Shown in pieces: positions 28,041 to 37,183 of a stretch of 64,000 nt of DNA. Made by a program: the position numbers and the translations under genes. The stretch lies in assembly GCF_029581275.1 (NCBI RefSeq), contig NZ_CP120742.1:6200501-6264500 (forward strand), written 5' to 3'. Position 1 is the first letter of the stretch; every line of letters starts with the position of its first letter. Origin of the DNA: Micromonospora sp. WMMD1155. GTDB lineage: Bacteria; Actinomycetota; Actinomycetes; Mycobacteriales; Micromonosporaceae. The notes below the pieces were generated by a model. The model was given only the letters and a program-made list of their open reading frames with translations, had not been told where the DNA came from and made no database searches.

Positions 28041-29255
28041 CTACGGCGTGACGGCGGGGGTGGGGAGCGACGGTGTGGTCGTCCGGGCCAGCAGGGGAGA
28101 GGCGGTGACCAGCAGACAGAACGCGGCCATCAGCAGCAGGGCCGGGGTGAGGTCGAGCGCGTCCACCGACCAGCCGCCGAGCAGCGCGCCGACCGGCAAC
28201 CCGACGAAGGCCAGGGACCCGGCGATGCCGATCACCCGGGTCTGCAACTCCGCCGGCACCCGTTCGTAGAGGGCCACCCCGAGCAGCGGGTTGACCGCCG
28301 CGATGCCGATTCCGGACAGGAAGGTCACCACGAGCACCACCGGCAGGTCGTCGCTGATCGCCAGGGCGACCAGCCGGGGCGTGCCGGCGACCAGCGCACC
28401 GACCAGGAACGTCAGCCGACGGGGCAGCCTCGGCCCGAGCGCGGTGAACGCCACGTTGCCCAGCAGCGCGCCCGCCGAGAACGCCGCCAGCACCAGGCCC
28501 AACCCACTCGGGCCGTGCAGTTCCCGGGCGACCCAGACCGGGATGTAGACGGCCACGCTGGCGTTGGCGACCATGTTCAGCGCCGAGACGACCACCAGCA
28601 TGCCCAGCAGCGGCCGGTCCCGACCCAGGTAGCCGAACCCGCCGCGCAGCGCGCGCAGGTAGTTCTCCGGCGGGCCGGGTCGCGCCGGGGTGCTCGCGGG
28701 ACGGACCAGGACGCCGATGAGCAGCGCGCAGACGGCGAAGGTGGCCGCGTCGATGAGGATCGCCTCGGTCACCCCGAACACGGCGATCAGCACGCCGCCC
28801 AGCGCGGCGCCGAAGAGGGTCACCACCCGGCTCAGCCCGTCGTACGCCGAGGTCAACCGGATCAGCGGCACCCCGGCGGCCTCGGCGACCGGTCGGAACA
28901 TCACGTGCTTCACCCGGTCCCCGATGCCGCGCAGCGCGCCGGCCACCGCGACCAGGGCCACCAGCGGCGCGAAGCCCAGCCACGGCGTCAGCGCGACGAC
29001 CACCATGGCCACCGCGCTGCCCGCGTCGCAGAGGATCGACGTGCGGCGCAGGCCGAACCGGTCCGCCCACGGCGTGCCCAACGCGCTGGACAGCAGGTAC
29101 GGCAGGGTCTCGGCGAACGCGACCAGGCCCATCTTGGTCGGACTGCCGGTGCTGACCAGCACCAGCCACGGGATCGTCACCACCGAGATGCGGGTGCCCA
29201 GGTTGGAGATCAGGTCCGCGCCGACCAGGACGACCAGTTGCCGCCGGGGCGTCAC
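28041..29255 (-). CDS. MFS transporter, probable efflux pump
   Basis: 404 residues with about 12 hydrophobic segments. The first is LVVLVGADLISNLGTRISVVTIPWL, and the inter-helix loop ADRFGLRRTSILCD is the MFS motif A. Related to drug exporters of the MefA/enterobactin-exporter type. The GTG at 29255 overlaps the stop of the preceding ligase gene in a GTGA junction, so the two are translated together. It may export a product of the neighbouring ligase or of the PKS cluster. Substrate not readable. Confidence 0.9.
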   Translation of the reverse strand: MTPRRQLVVLVGADLISNLGTRISVVTIPWLVLVSTGSPTKMGLVAFAETLPYLLSSALGTPWADRFGLRRTSILCDAGSAVAMVVVALTPWLGFAPLVALVAVAGALRGIGDRVKHVMFRPVAEAAGVPLIRLTSAYDGLSRVVTLFGAALGGVLIAVFGVTEAILIDAATFAVCALLIGVLVRPASTPARPGPPENYLRALRGGFGYLGRDRPLLGMLVVVSALNMVANASVAVYIPVWVARELHGPSGLGLVLAAFSAGALLGNVAFTALGPRLPRRLTFLVGALVAGTPRLVALAISDDLPVVLVVTFLSGIGIAAVNPLLGVALYERVPAELQTRVIGIAGSLAFVGLPVGALLGGWSVDALDLTPALLLMAAFCLLVTASPLLARTTTPSLPTPAVTP

Positions 29256-30811
29256 GCCCCGACCGCCGCCGCCCGCCGCGCCGCGTACCGCTCGCGGAGC
29301 GCCCGTTTGTCCACCTTCACCGACCGGTTCACCGGCAGTCGGTCGACGACCTCGACCCCGGCCGGCGCCCACATCTCGTTGAGTTCGGCGGTCACCAGGT
29401 CGATCAGCTCCGCCGGAGTGACCGTCGCGCCCGGTGCCAGCACCACGTACGCGTACGGGACCTCGCCGACCGTCTCGTCCGGTACGCCGATCACCGCGGC
29501 GGCCCGCACCTGGGGGTGCCCGGCCAGCGCGTCCTCGATCGGGCGGCAGAAGATCGCCCAGTTCCGCCGGTGCGTGACGATCATGTCGTGCGCCCGGTCG
29601 ACCAGGTAGAGGTAGCCATCGTCGTCCAGGTGACCGATGTCGCGGGTACGGACCCAGCCGTCGACGAGCGTCTGCGCGGTCAACTCCGGCTGGCCGTGGT
29701 AGCCGGCGAAGCTCAGCCGGGTGTGCACCCACACCTCACCGTCGCGCCCGGTCGGCAGCACCGTGCCGTCGTCGTCGCGGATCTCGATCCGCACGTCGCC
29801 GTACGGTCGGCCGCAGGACCGCAGCCGATCCGGGTGCTCCGGGTCGTCGGTCAACCCGGGCAGCGCGGTGATCACGACGGCTTCGCTGAGGCCGTACACG
29901 ATGCGCAGCACCGGACCGAACCGCGCGATGGCCTGGCGCAACCGGGCGGGCGCGGCGGGCCCGGCACCCACGTTGAACATGAACATGGCGGAGAAGTCCG
30001 CCCCGACCAGCGCCGGGTGGTCCAGTACCTCGTAGAGCATCGGCGGGGTGACGAAGGTGGAGTTGATCCGCTCCCGCTGCACGGTGTCCACGAAGGCCAC
30101 CGGGTCCCAGTCGTCGCGCAGGAACAGCACCCCACCGGTGAACAGGTTGAACAGGGTGGTGATCTGCCCGCTGGCCAGCCACATCGGTGAGTGCGACAGG
30201 TGCCGCAGCAGCGGGAACCCGGCGGCGCGGAAGTCGGCGGCCAGGGTGAGGATCTGGGCGTAGAAGCTCTCGGTGTGGTGCACCAGTTTGGGGCTGCCGG
30301 TGGTGCCGCTGGTCTGCAGGAACGACTCCGGCGCCGCCCCGGGCGCCGGCGGTTCCGCCGCCTCGTCGAGGACGGTGAGGTCCGGGCCGGCGCCGCCCGC
30401 GCCCAGGCAGCACACCGGCGTGCCGGGCAGCGCGGCGGCCAGGTCCGGGCCCAGGCCGACCGGGTCGCGGGCGTCGTAGACCAGGGCGTCCGGGCGGGCC
30501 AGACGGACGAACTCGTCGACCTCCCGGCGGGAGGTGACCGGGGCGACCCACATCGTCCGGCAGCCGATCAGGTGCAGCGCGAGTTGGAGCAGCGGACCCT
30601 CCACCGCGTTCGCCACGGTCACCAGCACCGCCGCGCCGGGGCGTACACCGTGCCGGGCGAGCGTCGCGGCCATCGACCGCACCAGCGCGGCGGCCTCGGT
30701 GTAGGTGAGGCGGCGGCCCCCTCCGACCAGCGCCTCCCGGTCGCCGAAACCGGCGAAGAGGTCCAGCGCCCTGTCCACGTAGGTCGTCGTGTCCCCGGGT
30801 GTGTCAGTCAT
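29252..30811 (-). CDS. AMP-forming fatty-acyl/aryl ligase
   Basis: 519 residues: QTSGTTGSPKLVHHTES phosphate loop, IVYGLSEAVVI adenine motif, GYHGQPELTAQTLVDGWVRTRDIG hinge region, and RLPVNRSVKVDKRALRERY with the catalytic Lys. It is a class I acyl-CoA synthetase-type enzyme. Encoded divergently from the secreted esterase at 31077 and coupled to an MFS exporter. A link to the PKS cluster is possible because it lies between the two blocks that share the hydroxyphenylglycine pathway. No carrier protein is adjacent. Confidence 0.88.
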   Translation of the reverse strand: MTDTPGDTTTYVDRALDLFAGFGDREALVGGGRRLTYTEAAALVRSMAATLARHGVRPGAAVLVTVANAVEGPLLQLALHLIGCRTMWVAPVTSRREVDEFVRLARPDALVYDARDPVGLGPDLAAALPGTPVCCLGAGGAGPDLTVLDEAAEPPAPGAAPESFLQTSGTTGSPKLVHHTESFYAQILTLAADFRAAGFPLLRHLSHSPMWLASGQITTLFNLFTGGVLFLRDDWDPVAFVDTVQRERINSTFVTPPMLYEVLDHPALVGADFSAMFMFNVGAGPAAPARLRQAIARFGPVLRIVYGLSEAVVITALPGLTDDPEHPDRLRSCGRPYGDVRIEIRDDDGTVLPTGRDGEVWVHTRLSFAGYHGQPELTAQTLVDGWVRTRDIGHLDDDGYLYLVDRAHDMIVTHRRNWAIFCRPIEDALAGHPQVRAAAVIGVPDETVGEVPYAYVVLAPGATVTPAELIDLVTAELNEMWAPAGVEVVDRLPVNRSVKVDKRALRERYAARRAAAVGA

Positions 30812-30959
30812 CCGGCAGCCACCTCCCCAGAAAGCGGCGCGCCCGGTGCCGACGCGACGGTGGCGCGCGCTCCGGTGGGCCCGCCACCTGCGAGCCTAGG
30901 CCCGGTGACGGCTGGTCCGGACCGTGCCGACGGGCGGTCCGACAGGCCCGGCGGACATT

Positions 30960-30974
30960 TGATCGCGTCGATCA
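30960..30974. promoter_or_regulatory. Short palindrome in a divergent promoter region
   Basis: TGATCGCGTCGATCA: two perfect 6-bp arms around CGT, between the divergent ligase (start 30811) and esterase (start 31077). The size and symmetry suit a TetR- or GntR-type operator. No regulator gene is adjacent, so this is only a candidate. Confidence 0.25.
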
Positions 30975-31076
30975 GGTTGATTGACGCCCGTCAGCGGCGA
31001 CGGCTAGGTTTCTGGACCATCGTCCAGGCGGGAGCCGTCATTGGACGGCCCTGGGCTGCCACACGATGGAGGTTCC

Positions 31077-32378
31077 ATGTCGACCCCGAAGAGATGGCAT
31101 GTCGTCGCCGCCGCGGCTGCGGTGCTGGTCACCGGAACACCCGTCGTCGCCGGCGCCGGCCCGTCCGGGACCGCCGCCGGCCGACCCGACCGCCTCGAGT
31201 GGGCGGGTAGCTGGGCCACCGCGGTCACCCGCGGCAACTCGGTCGGGCTGACCAACACCGGCCTCAACAACCAGAGCGTCCGGATGGTCGTGCACGTCTC
31301 GGTGGGCGGCCCGGCACTGCGGGTGCGGCTGAGCAACCTGTACGGCGAGCAGGCGGTCGCCGTCGGCCGGGCCACCGTCGCCCGACCGAACACCGCCACC
31401 GCCGACGACCTGTCCGACATCGATCCGGCGTCGCTGCGCCCGCTGACCTTCAGCGGCGCGGCCTCGGCGAGCATGAACCGGGGCGCCGAGCTGCTCAGTG
31501 ACCCGTTGGCGTTCCCGGTCGCGGACGACAGCGACCTGGTGGTCACTGTGCACTTCCCGACGCCGACCGGCCCGACCACCTTCCACGGGCAGTCCCAGCA
31601 GGCCAACTTCATCGGCGCCGGCGACCTGACCGGGGCCGCCGAGGGCACCGGGTTCACCACCCGCCCCACCTGCTGCTGGTTCTTCCTGTCCGGCATCGAC
31701 GTGCAGCGCAAGGCGACCCCGGGCGCCCTGGTGGTGCTCAGCGACTCCATCGGCGACGGCAACGGCAGCACCGTCAACGCCAACCGGCGCTGGCCGAACC
31801 GGCTGTCCGACCGGCTGCTCGCCGCCCGCCCGGACGCCCGCACCCCCGGTGTGCTCAACCTCAGCCTGGCCGGCAACCGCCTCAACCACGAGGGCACCGA
31901 GCCGGGTGACGGCGACTACCCCGGCTACCACCAGCTCGGCCCGAACGCGGCGGCCCGGCTCAACGAGGACGTGTTTCCCCAGACCGGGGTGCGTACCGTC
32001 GTCACCCACCTGGGCATCAACGACATCTGGATGTCCAACGACTCACCCGAGGCGATCATCGCCACCCTCCGGCAGATCAACCAGCAGGTCCAGCAGCGTG
32101 GACTGACCAGCCTGGTGGCCACCCTGACCCCGTACGAGGGGCACGGGGCGCCCGGCGTGTGGACCGCGCAGAAGGAGGCCACCCGCCAGGCGGTCAACAC
32201 GTACCTGCGGGGCAGCGGGGAGTTCGACGGACTGCTCGACTTCGACCGGGTGCTGCGCGACCCGGCCCGGCCCAGCGCACTGCTGCCCGCGTACGACTCG
32301 GGGGACCACATCCACCCGAACGACGCCGGCAACCAGGCGCTCGCCGACGCCGTGCCGCTGCGGCTGCTCGGCCTGTGA
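31077..32378 (+). CDS. Secreted SGNH/GDSL esterase
   Basis: 433 residues from ATG 31077 with GGAGG at 31069-31073. Signal peptide: STPKRWHVVAAAAAVLVTGTP, cleavage near AGA. N-terminal beta-rich region (residues about 40-210, RLEWAGSWATAV, VRLSNLYGEQAV) precedes the GDSL domain: VVLSDSIGDGNGS (nucleophile), LSLAGNRL, HLGINDIW (Asn) and SGDHIHPNDAG (Asp/His). This two-part layout matches secreted actinomycete GDSL lipases that start with an EWAGSW segment. Acts outside the cell on ester bonds. A 13-bp hairpin follows 5 bp after the stop. Confidence 0.9.
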   Translation: MSTPKRWHVVAAAAAVLVTGTPVVAGAGPSGTAAGRPDRLEWAGSWATAVTRGNSVGLTNTGLNNQSVRMVVHVSVGGPALRVRLSNLYGEQAVAVGRATVARPNTATADDLSDIDPASLRPLTFSGAASASMNRGAELLSDPLAFPVADDSDLVVTVHFPTPTGPTTFHGQSQQANFIGAGDLTGAAEGTGFTTRPTCCWFFLSGIDVQRKATPGALVVLSDSIGDGNGSTVNANRRWPNRLSDRLLAARPDARTPGVLNLSLAGNRLNHEGTEPGDGDYPGYHQLGPNAAARLNEDVFPQTGVRTVVTHLGINDIWMSNDSPEAIIATLRQINQQVQQRGLTSLVATLTPYEGHGAPGVWTAQKEATRQAVNTYLRGSGEFDGLLDFDRVLRDPARPSALLPAYDSGDHIHPNDAGNQALADAVPLRLLGL

Positions 32379-32383
32379 CACCG

Positions 32384-32418
32384 GCCGGGGGCGGCGGGCG
32401 ATCCTCGCCGCCCCCGGC
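32384..32418 (+). terminator. Perfect 13-bp hairpin after the GDSL esterase
   Basis: GCCGGGGGCGGCG (32384-32396) is perfectly complementary to 32406-32418 with a 9-nt loop. It lies between the esterase stop (32378) and the P450 start (32445), so it probably separates the esterase from the P450-Hmo-HpgT unit or attenuates read-through. Confidence 0.75.
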
Positions 32419-32444
32419 ATCGACATCCTGGGGAGGAGAGCGTC

Positions 32445-33656
32445 GTGACGGTGCAGGAGTTGCTCACCGGTCTGTACAGCGAAGAGGGCCGACAGAATCC
32501 CTATCCGTGGTACGCCGAGCTGCACCGGCTCGGCCCGGTCAGCGCGGTGCCGCCCCGCGCCGAGCACCGGACGGTGGCGGCGGTGGCGGTCGGCTACGAC
32601 GTGATCGACGAGGTGCTGCGCGATTCGGAGTGGACCAAACAGCCGCCGCCGGGCTGGCAGGAACAGGAGATCCTGCGCACCTTCCAGACGTCCATGATGT
32701 TCGTGAACCCGCCCGACCACACCCGGATGCGGCACGTGTTCTCCCGCACCTTCACCCCGCGTCGGCTGGGCGCGCTGGAACCGGTGATCGTGCGGGTCGT
32801 CGACGACCTGCTGGACCGGCTGGCCGACGCCGGGAACAGCGTGGTCGACTTCGTGGCGGACTTCGCGTACCCGATCCCGGCGCTGGTGATGGCCGAGTTC
32901 ATCGGCATCCCGGCGGGGGAGTTGGCGTGGTACCGCGAGCGGGTGGACTGGATCGACGAGTTCCTCGACGTCGCCGGGAAGACCCCGCAGCGGTTGGCCG
33001 CCGCCAACACCGCGGCCGAGGAGCTGCGGGTCTTCTACCGGGAGCTGCTGGGGCACCGCCGCCGGGCGCCCGGTGACGACCTGCTCAGCGGGCTCGTGGA
33101 GGCCCTCGACTCGGGTGAGGTGGAGCTGACCGAGGACGAGCTGATCAGCAACCTGATCGTGCTGTTCAACGCCAGCTTCGTCACCACCGTCTACATGTTC
33201 AGCAACGGCCTGCCGCTGCTGTTGGCCCACCCGGAGACGGTCGCCGCGCTGCCCACCGACGAGAAGCTGGCCCAGGGCTGTGTGGACGAGGTGCTGCGGT
33301 TGGCGAGCCCGGTGCACTTCCTGGCCCGCGCCGCGCCGACGGACACCGAGCTGGCCGGCGTGCCGGTGGCCCGCGACGACAACGTGCTGATCATCATCGG
33401 GGCGGCGAACCGGGACCCGGCGCGGTTCCCCGATCCGGACGTCTTCGACCCGACCCGACCCGGCCCGCCGTCGCTGGCCTTCGGGGTGGGGCTGCACTTC
33501 TGTCTCGGCGCGGCGGTGTCCCGCCTGGAGGGGCGTCTCGCGCTGCCCCGCCTGTTCGCCCGGTTCCCGAGGCTGACGGTCACCGAGACGCCCACGTACA
33601 GCGGCAGCCTCTTCCTACGCGGCATCGACAAGTTGCTCGTCAGCACCGGCGGATAG
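32445..33656 (+). CDS. Cytochrome P450 with atypical I-helix
   Basis: 403 residues from a GTG behind GGGGAGGAG. Heme loop LAFGVGLHFCLGAA with the Cys ligand, and EVLRLASP as the ExxR motif. In the I-helix the usual A-G-x-D/E-T-T reads LFNASFVTTVYM: the acidic residue before Thr is Val and Gly is Ser. That proton-relay acid is needed in most hydroxylating P450s, so this one may catalyse coupling, use peroxide or act otherwise. It heads a four-gene unit with a hydrolase, hydroxymandelate oxidase and an HpgT-like enzyme, suggesting it modifies a 4-hydroxyphenylglycine-derived molecule. Confidence 0.92.
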   Translation: MTVQELLTGLYSEEGRQNPYPWYAELHRLGPVSAVPPRAEHRTVAAVAVGYDVIDEVLRDSEWTKQPPPGWQEQEILRTFQTSMMFVNPPDHTRMRHVFSRTFTPRRLGALEPVIVRVVDDLLDRLADAGNSVVDFVADFAYPIPALVMAEFIGIPAGELAWYRERVDWIDEFLDVAGKTPQRLAAANTAAEELRVFYRELLGHRRRAPGDDLLSGLVEALDSGEVELTEDELISNLIVLFNASFVTTVYMFSNGLPLLLAHPETVAALPTDEKLAQGCVDEVLRLASPVHFLARAAPTDTELAGVPVARDDNVLIIIGAANRDPARFPDPDVFDPTRPGPPSLAFGVGLHFCLGAAVSRLEGRLALPRLFARFPRLTVTETPTYSGSLFLRGIDKLLVSTGG

Positions 33657-33663
33657 GAGCGAC

Positions 33664-34650
33664 ATGGCAGTGCACCCGGAGGTGGCCGCGTACCGGGCGG
33701 CCCGCGCCGCGACCGGCACCCCGCCGCTGTACACGCAGACCCTGACCGAGGCCCGCGCCGCGGACCTGGCCGCGATCCGCGCGGGCACCGGCGCGGTCGA
33801 GCAGGTCGCCGAGGTACGCGACGAGCGCATCCCCGGCCCGGCCGGTGAGCTGCCGCTGCGGGTGTACCGGCCGACCGGGTCGGGTCCGCTGCCCACACTG
33901 CTGTACTTCTTCGGCGGCGGGTGGACGCTCGGCAGCGTCGACACCGCCGACGGCATCTGCCGACGACTGGCCAACGCCGTGCCCTGTCAGGTGATCACCG
34001 TCGGCTACCGGCTCGCGCCGGAGCACCCCTTCCCGGCGGCGGTGCACGACTGCCACGCGGCCACCCGCTGGGTCGCCGAACACGCCGACCGGCTGGGCGT
34101 GGACCCGGCCCGGCTGGCGGTGGGCGGCGACAGCGCCGGCGGGAACCTGGCCGCCGCCGTCACCCTGCTCTGCCGCGCCGACGGGCCGACCCTCGCCGCG
34201 CAGCTGCTGGTCTACCCGAACACCGACCAGACCGGCGATCCGGCCGACCCGGCCGACGGCGACCCGACGTTGTTCAACAGTCGGTCGGTGGCCTGGTACC
34301 GGACGCACTACCTGGCCGACCCGGCGCACGCCCGGGATCCGCTCGCGTCGCCGCTGCTCGCCGACGACCTGACCGGCCTGCCCCCGGCGCTGGTGGTCAC
34401 CGCCGAGCTGGACCCGCTCTGCGCGCAAGGGCAGCGGTACGCGCAGCGACTGGACGCCGCCGGTGTGCCCACCCGGGTCGCGCACTACCCGGGGATGATC
34501 CACGGCTTCTTCGCCATGCCGGGCGTCTTCACCGACGGCCGTCGAGCGCAGGCGGACGCGGCGGCGTTCCTGCGGGAACGGTTCGGGCTGCCGTCGGGAC
34601 GCGACGAGGTGGCCGACGGTGCGACCGGCACGGCGGTGGGCGGTGGCTGA
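33664..34650 (+). CDS. Alpha/beta hydrolase, hormone-sensitive-lipase family
   Basis: 328 residues. Nucleophile elbow GGDSAGGNLAAA, catalytic Asp in TAELDPL and His in MIHGFFAMPG are in place. The family oxyanion motif HGGG reads FFGGGWTLG, with Phe in the His position. The glycines that bind the oxyanion are kept. Length is normal for the family. It follows the P450 by 7 bp and overlaps hydroxymandelate oxidase by 8 bp. It could release a carrier-bound product or act on an ester of the pathway. Substrate unknown. Confidence 0.88.
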   Translation: MAVHPEVAAYRAARAATGTPPLYTQTLTEARAADLAAIRAGTGAVEQVAEVRDERIPGPAGELPLRVYRPTGSGPLPTLLYFFGGGWTLGSVDTADGICRRLANAVPCQVITVGYRLAPEHPFPAAVHDCHAATRWVAEHADRLGVDPARLAVGGDSAGGNLAAAVTLLCRADGPTLAAQLLVYPNTDQTGDPADPADGDPTLFNSRSVAWYRTHYLADPAHARDPLASPLLADDLTGLPPALVVTAELDPLCAQGQRYAQRLDAAGVPTRVAHYPGMIHGFFAMPGVFTDGRRAQADAAAFLRERFGLPSGRDEVADGATGTAVGGG

Positions 34651-35776
34651 GCCGCTGCTGACCGACGTGACGGCCGGTGAGCCGCTGCTGACCGAGCTGC
34701 CCGCCGTGACCCTCGCCGACTACGCCGAGCGGGCGAGGACGGTGTTGCCGCCCGACGTGTGGGACTACGTCGACGGCGGCAGCGCCGCCGAGGTGACGGT
34801 CGCGGCCAACCGGGCCGCGCTGGACCGGGTCGCCGTGCTGCCCCGGGTACTGCGCGGGGTGGACACCGTCGACCTGGGTACCCGGTTGCTCGGCCGCCCG
34901 TACGCCATGCCGGTCGGGGTGGCGCCGATGGCGTACCAGCGGTTGCTGCACCCGGACGGCGAGGTGGGCCTGGCCTCGGCGGCTCGCGCGGCCGGGATCC
35001 CGTACCTGGCGAGCACGCTGGGCAGCACACCCGTCGAACAGGTCACCGCCGTCGGCGCGGACGTGTGGTTCCAGCTCTACTGGCTGCGCGACCGGGTCCT
35101 CGTCGGTGATCTGCTGGCCCGGGTCGTCGCGGCCGGGTGCCGGGCCCTGGTGGTCACCGTGGACGTGCCGGTGCTCGGTCGGCGTCCCCGCGACCTGCGC
35201 AACGCGTTCCGGCTGCCGCCCGAGGTGGTGGCCGCGAACCTGCCCGAGGGCCGCGACGCCCTGGCGCACTCCGGCGCTCCGGGGGTGTCCGCGATCGCCG
35301 CGCACACCGCCGCCTCCTTCGCCCCGGCACTGCGCTGGGCGGACCTGGCCTGGCTGCGGGAGCAGGTCGACCTGCCGCTGGTGGTCAAGGGGGTGCTGGA
35401 CCCCCGGGACGCGGTCGAGGCGGCCCGGGTCGGCGCGGACGCGGTGGTGGTGTCCAACCACGGTGGCCGGCAACTCGACGGCGCACCGGCCAGCGTCACC
35501 ATGCTGCCGGAGGTCGTCGACGCCGTCGGTGACGACTGCCAGGTACTGCTGGACAGTGGCATCCGCGGCGGCACCGACGTGCTGCGGGCGCTCGCGCTGG
35601 GCGCCGCCGGGGTGCTGCTCGGCCGACCGCTGCTCTGGGCGCTGGCCGCCGACGGCGAACGCGGCGCGCGGGACGCGTTGGCGCTGCTCGCCGTCGAGCT
35701 GACCGACGCGCTCACCCTGGCCGGCTGCGCCGACCCGGCGGCGGCGGCCGACCTGCGGACACTCGGCGCGGGGTAG
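34643..35776 (+). CDS. hmo: 4-Hydroxymandelate oxidase (FMN alpha-hydroxy acid oxidase)
   Basis: 377 residues from GTG 34643, which overlaps the previous stop. A TIM-barrel flavoprotein of the glycolate/lactate oxidase family: VAPMAYQRL, VWFQLYWLRDR, VTVDVPVLGRR, PLVVKGVL with the catalytic Lys, and SNHGGRQLDG with the catalytic His and substrate Arg. LDSGIRGGTDVL binds the FMN phosphate. It oxidises 4-hydroxymandelate to 4-hydroxyphenylglyoxylate. The assignment to Hmo and not a general lactate oxidase rests on the adjacent HpgT-like gene and the HmaS gene at 17.4 kb. A near-duplicate GAGCCGCTGCTGACCGA occurs twice in its first 20 codons. Confidence 0.82.
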   Translation: MAEPLLTDVTAGEPLLTELPAVTLADYAERARTVLPPDVWDYVDGGSAAEVTVAANRAALDRVAVLPRVLRGVDTVDLGTRLLGRPYAMPVGVAPMAYQRLLHPDGEVGLASAARAAGIPYLASTLGSTPVEQVTAVGADVWFQLYWLRDRVLVGDLLARVVAAGCRALVVTVDVPVLGRRPRDLRNAFRLPPEVVAANLPEGRDALAHSGAPGVSAIAAHTAASFAPALRWADLAWLREQVDLPLVVKGVLDPRDAVEAARVGADAVVVSNHGGRQLDGAPASVTMLPEVVDAVGDDCQVLLDSGIRGGTDVLRALALGAAGVLLGRPLLWALAADGERGARDALALLAVELTDALTLAGCADPAAAADLRTLGAG

Positions 35777-35778
35777 AG

Positions 35779-37107
35779 GTGACCGCCGCCGAGCCGGTCG
35801 ACCTGACCGCCGCCGACCTGCACCCCGCGCTGGGCGACCCGGCGCTGACGTCGATGAACTTCCTCAACGAGGTGTCCGAGCGCTACCCGGCGGCGGTGTC
35901 CCTCGCGGCCGGGCGGCCGTACGAGGAGTTCTTCGACGTCGCGGCGGTGCACCGGCACCTGGACACGTTCCACCGGCACCTCACCGACGACCTGGGTCAC
36001 CCGCCCGAGCAGGCCCGGCGACTGCTGCTGCAGTACGGCCGGACCAAGGGCGTCGTGCACCACCTGGTCGCCCGTAACCTCGCCGTGGACGAGGGGATCA
36101 CCGTCGACCCGGAGGCCGTCGTGGTGACGGTCGGCTGCCAGGAGGCGATGTTCCTGGTGCTGCGGGCGCTGCGGACCGGCCCGGCGGACGTGCTGCTCGC
36201 CGTCGCACCGACCTACGTGGGCCTGACCGGGGCGGCCCGGCTGGTGGACCTGCCGGTGTGGCCGGTCGCCGGTGGACCGAACGGGGTGGACCTGGCCGAC
36301 CTGTCGACCCAGGCGCGCCGGGCCCGCGCGGCGGGGCTGCGGCCACGCGCCTGTTACGTCATGCCGGACTTCGCCAACCCGTCCGGGGTCAGCATCTCCG
36401 CCCCGGACCGGCGGCGTCTGCTCACCCTCGCGGCCGAGGAGGACCTGCTGCTGCTGGAGGACAACCCGTACGGGCTGTTCCACGGCGACGACGGGCCGCG
36501 CCAGCCCACCCTGAAGGCGTTGGACACCGAACGGCGGGTCGTCTACCTCGGTTCGTTCGCCAAGACCGTGCTGCCCGGGGCGCGGGTCGGCTATGTGGTC
36601 GCCGACCAGCGGGTGGCCGGCCTGGACGGCAGCGTCGGCCCGCTCGCGGACCAGCTCGCCATGATCAAGAGCATGGTCACGGTGAACACGTCACCGATCG
36701 CGCAGGCGGTGATCGGTGGCCGACTGCTGGAGAACGGGTGCAGCCTGGTGCCGGCGAACACCCGGGAGCGCTGGGCGTACACCCGGAATCTGCGCCACCT
36801 GGTGACCGGGCTGCGCCGACGGTTCCCGGCCGGGACGCACGGCCCGGCGGCGGTGCGCTGGACGGTGCCGGCCGGCGGGTTCTTCGTGGTGGTGACGGTG
36901 CCGTTCCCGGTCGACGACGCGCTGCTGGACCGCTCGGCGCGCGACTACGGGGTGCTGTGGACGCCGATGGCGCACTTCTACGACGACACCGCCCCGGTGT
37001 GCGCACTGCGGCTGTCGGTCAGCGCGGTGACGCCGGCGCAGATCGACATCGGGTTGGACCGCCTCGCGGCGCTGATCACCGACGAGCTGGCCGCCCGGGC
37101 GGGTTGA
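35779..37107 (+). CDS. hpgT: 4-Hydroxyphenylglycine aminotransferase (HpgT-like)
   Basis: 442 residues, fold-type I PLP aminotransferase: MNFLNEVSERYPAAVSLAAGRP at the N-terminus, MPDFANPSGVSIS, LLLLEDNPYGLF, and the PLP lysine in GSFAKTVLPGARVGY. Related to 2-aminoadipate/HpgT-type enzymes. HpgT makes 4-hydroxyphenylglycine from 4-hydroxyphenylglyoxylate with tyrosine as donor, regenerating 4-hydroxyphenylpyruvate for HmaS. It starts 2 bp after hydroxymandelate oxidase, so the last two steps are one unit. Family is sure. The exact substrate is inferred from neighbours. Confidence 0.82.
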   Translation: MTAAEPVDLTAADLHPALGDPALTSMNFLNEVSERYPAAVSLAAGRPYEEFFDVAAVHRHLDTFHRHLTDDLGHPPEQARRLLLQYGRTKGVVHHLVARNLAVDEGITVDPEAVVVTVGCQEAMFLVLRALRTGPADVLLAVAPTYVGLTGAARLVDLPVWPVAGGPNGVDLADLSTQARRARAAGLRPRACYVMPDFANPSGVSISAPDRRRLLTLAAEEDLLLLEDNPYGLFHGDDGPRQPTLKALDTERRVVYLGSFAKTVLPGARVGYVVADQRVAGLDGSVGPLADQLAMIKSMVTVNTSPIAQAVIGGRLLENGCSLVPANTRERWAYTRNLRHLVTGLRRRFPAGTHGPAAVRWTVPAGGFFVVVTVPFPVDDALLDRSARDYGVLWTPMAHFYDDTAPVCALRLSVSAVTPAQIDIGLDRLAALITDELAARAG

Positions 37108-37183
37108 CACAGCGCGTTCATCGGATGGCAATGCGCGACGACCCGCGTGTCGGCGTCCTGGGTGGACGGTCATAATAGGCCGC

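Noticed and set aside
27993..29609. 538-residue open frame on the plus strand
   Set aside because: Antisense of the MFS exporter, rich in Gln/Arg/His with no domain similarity.
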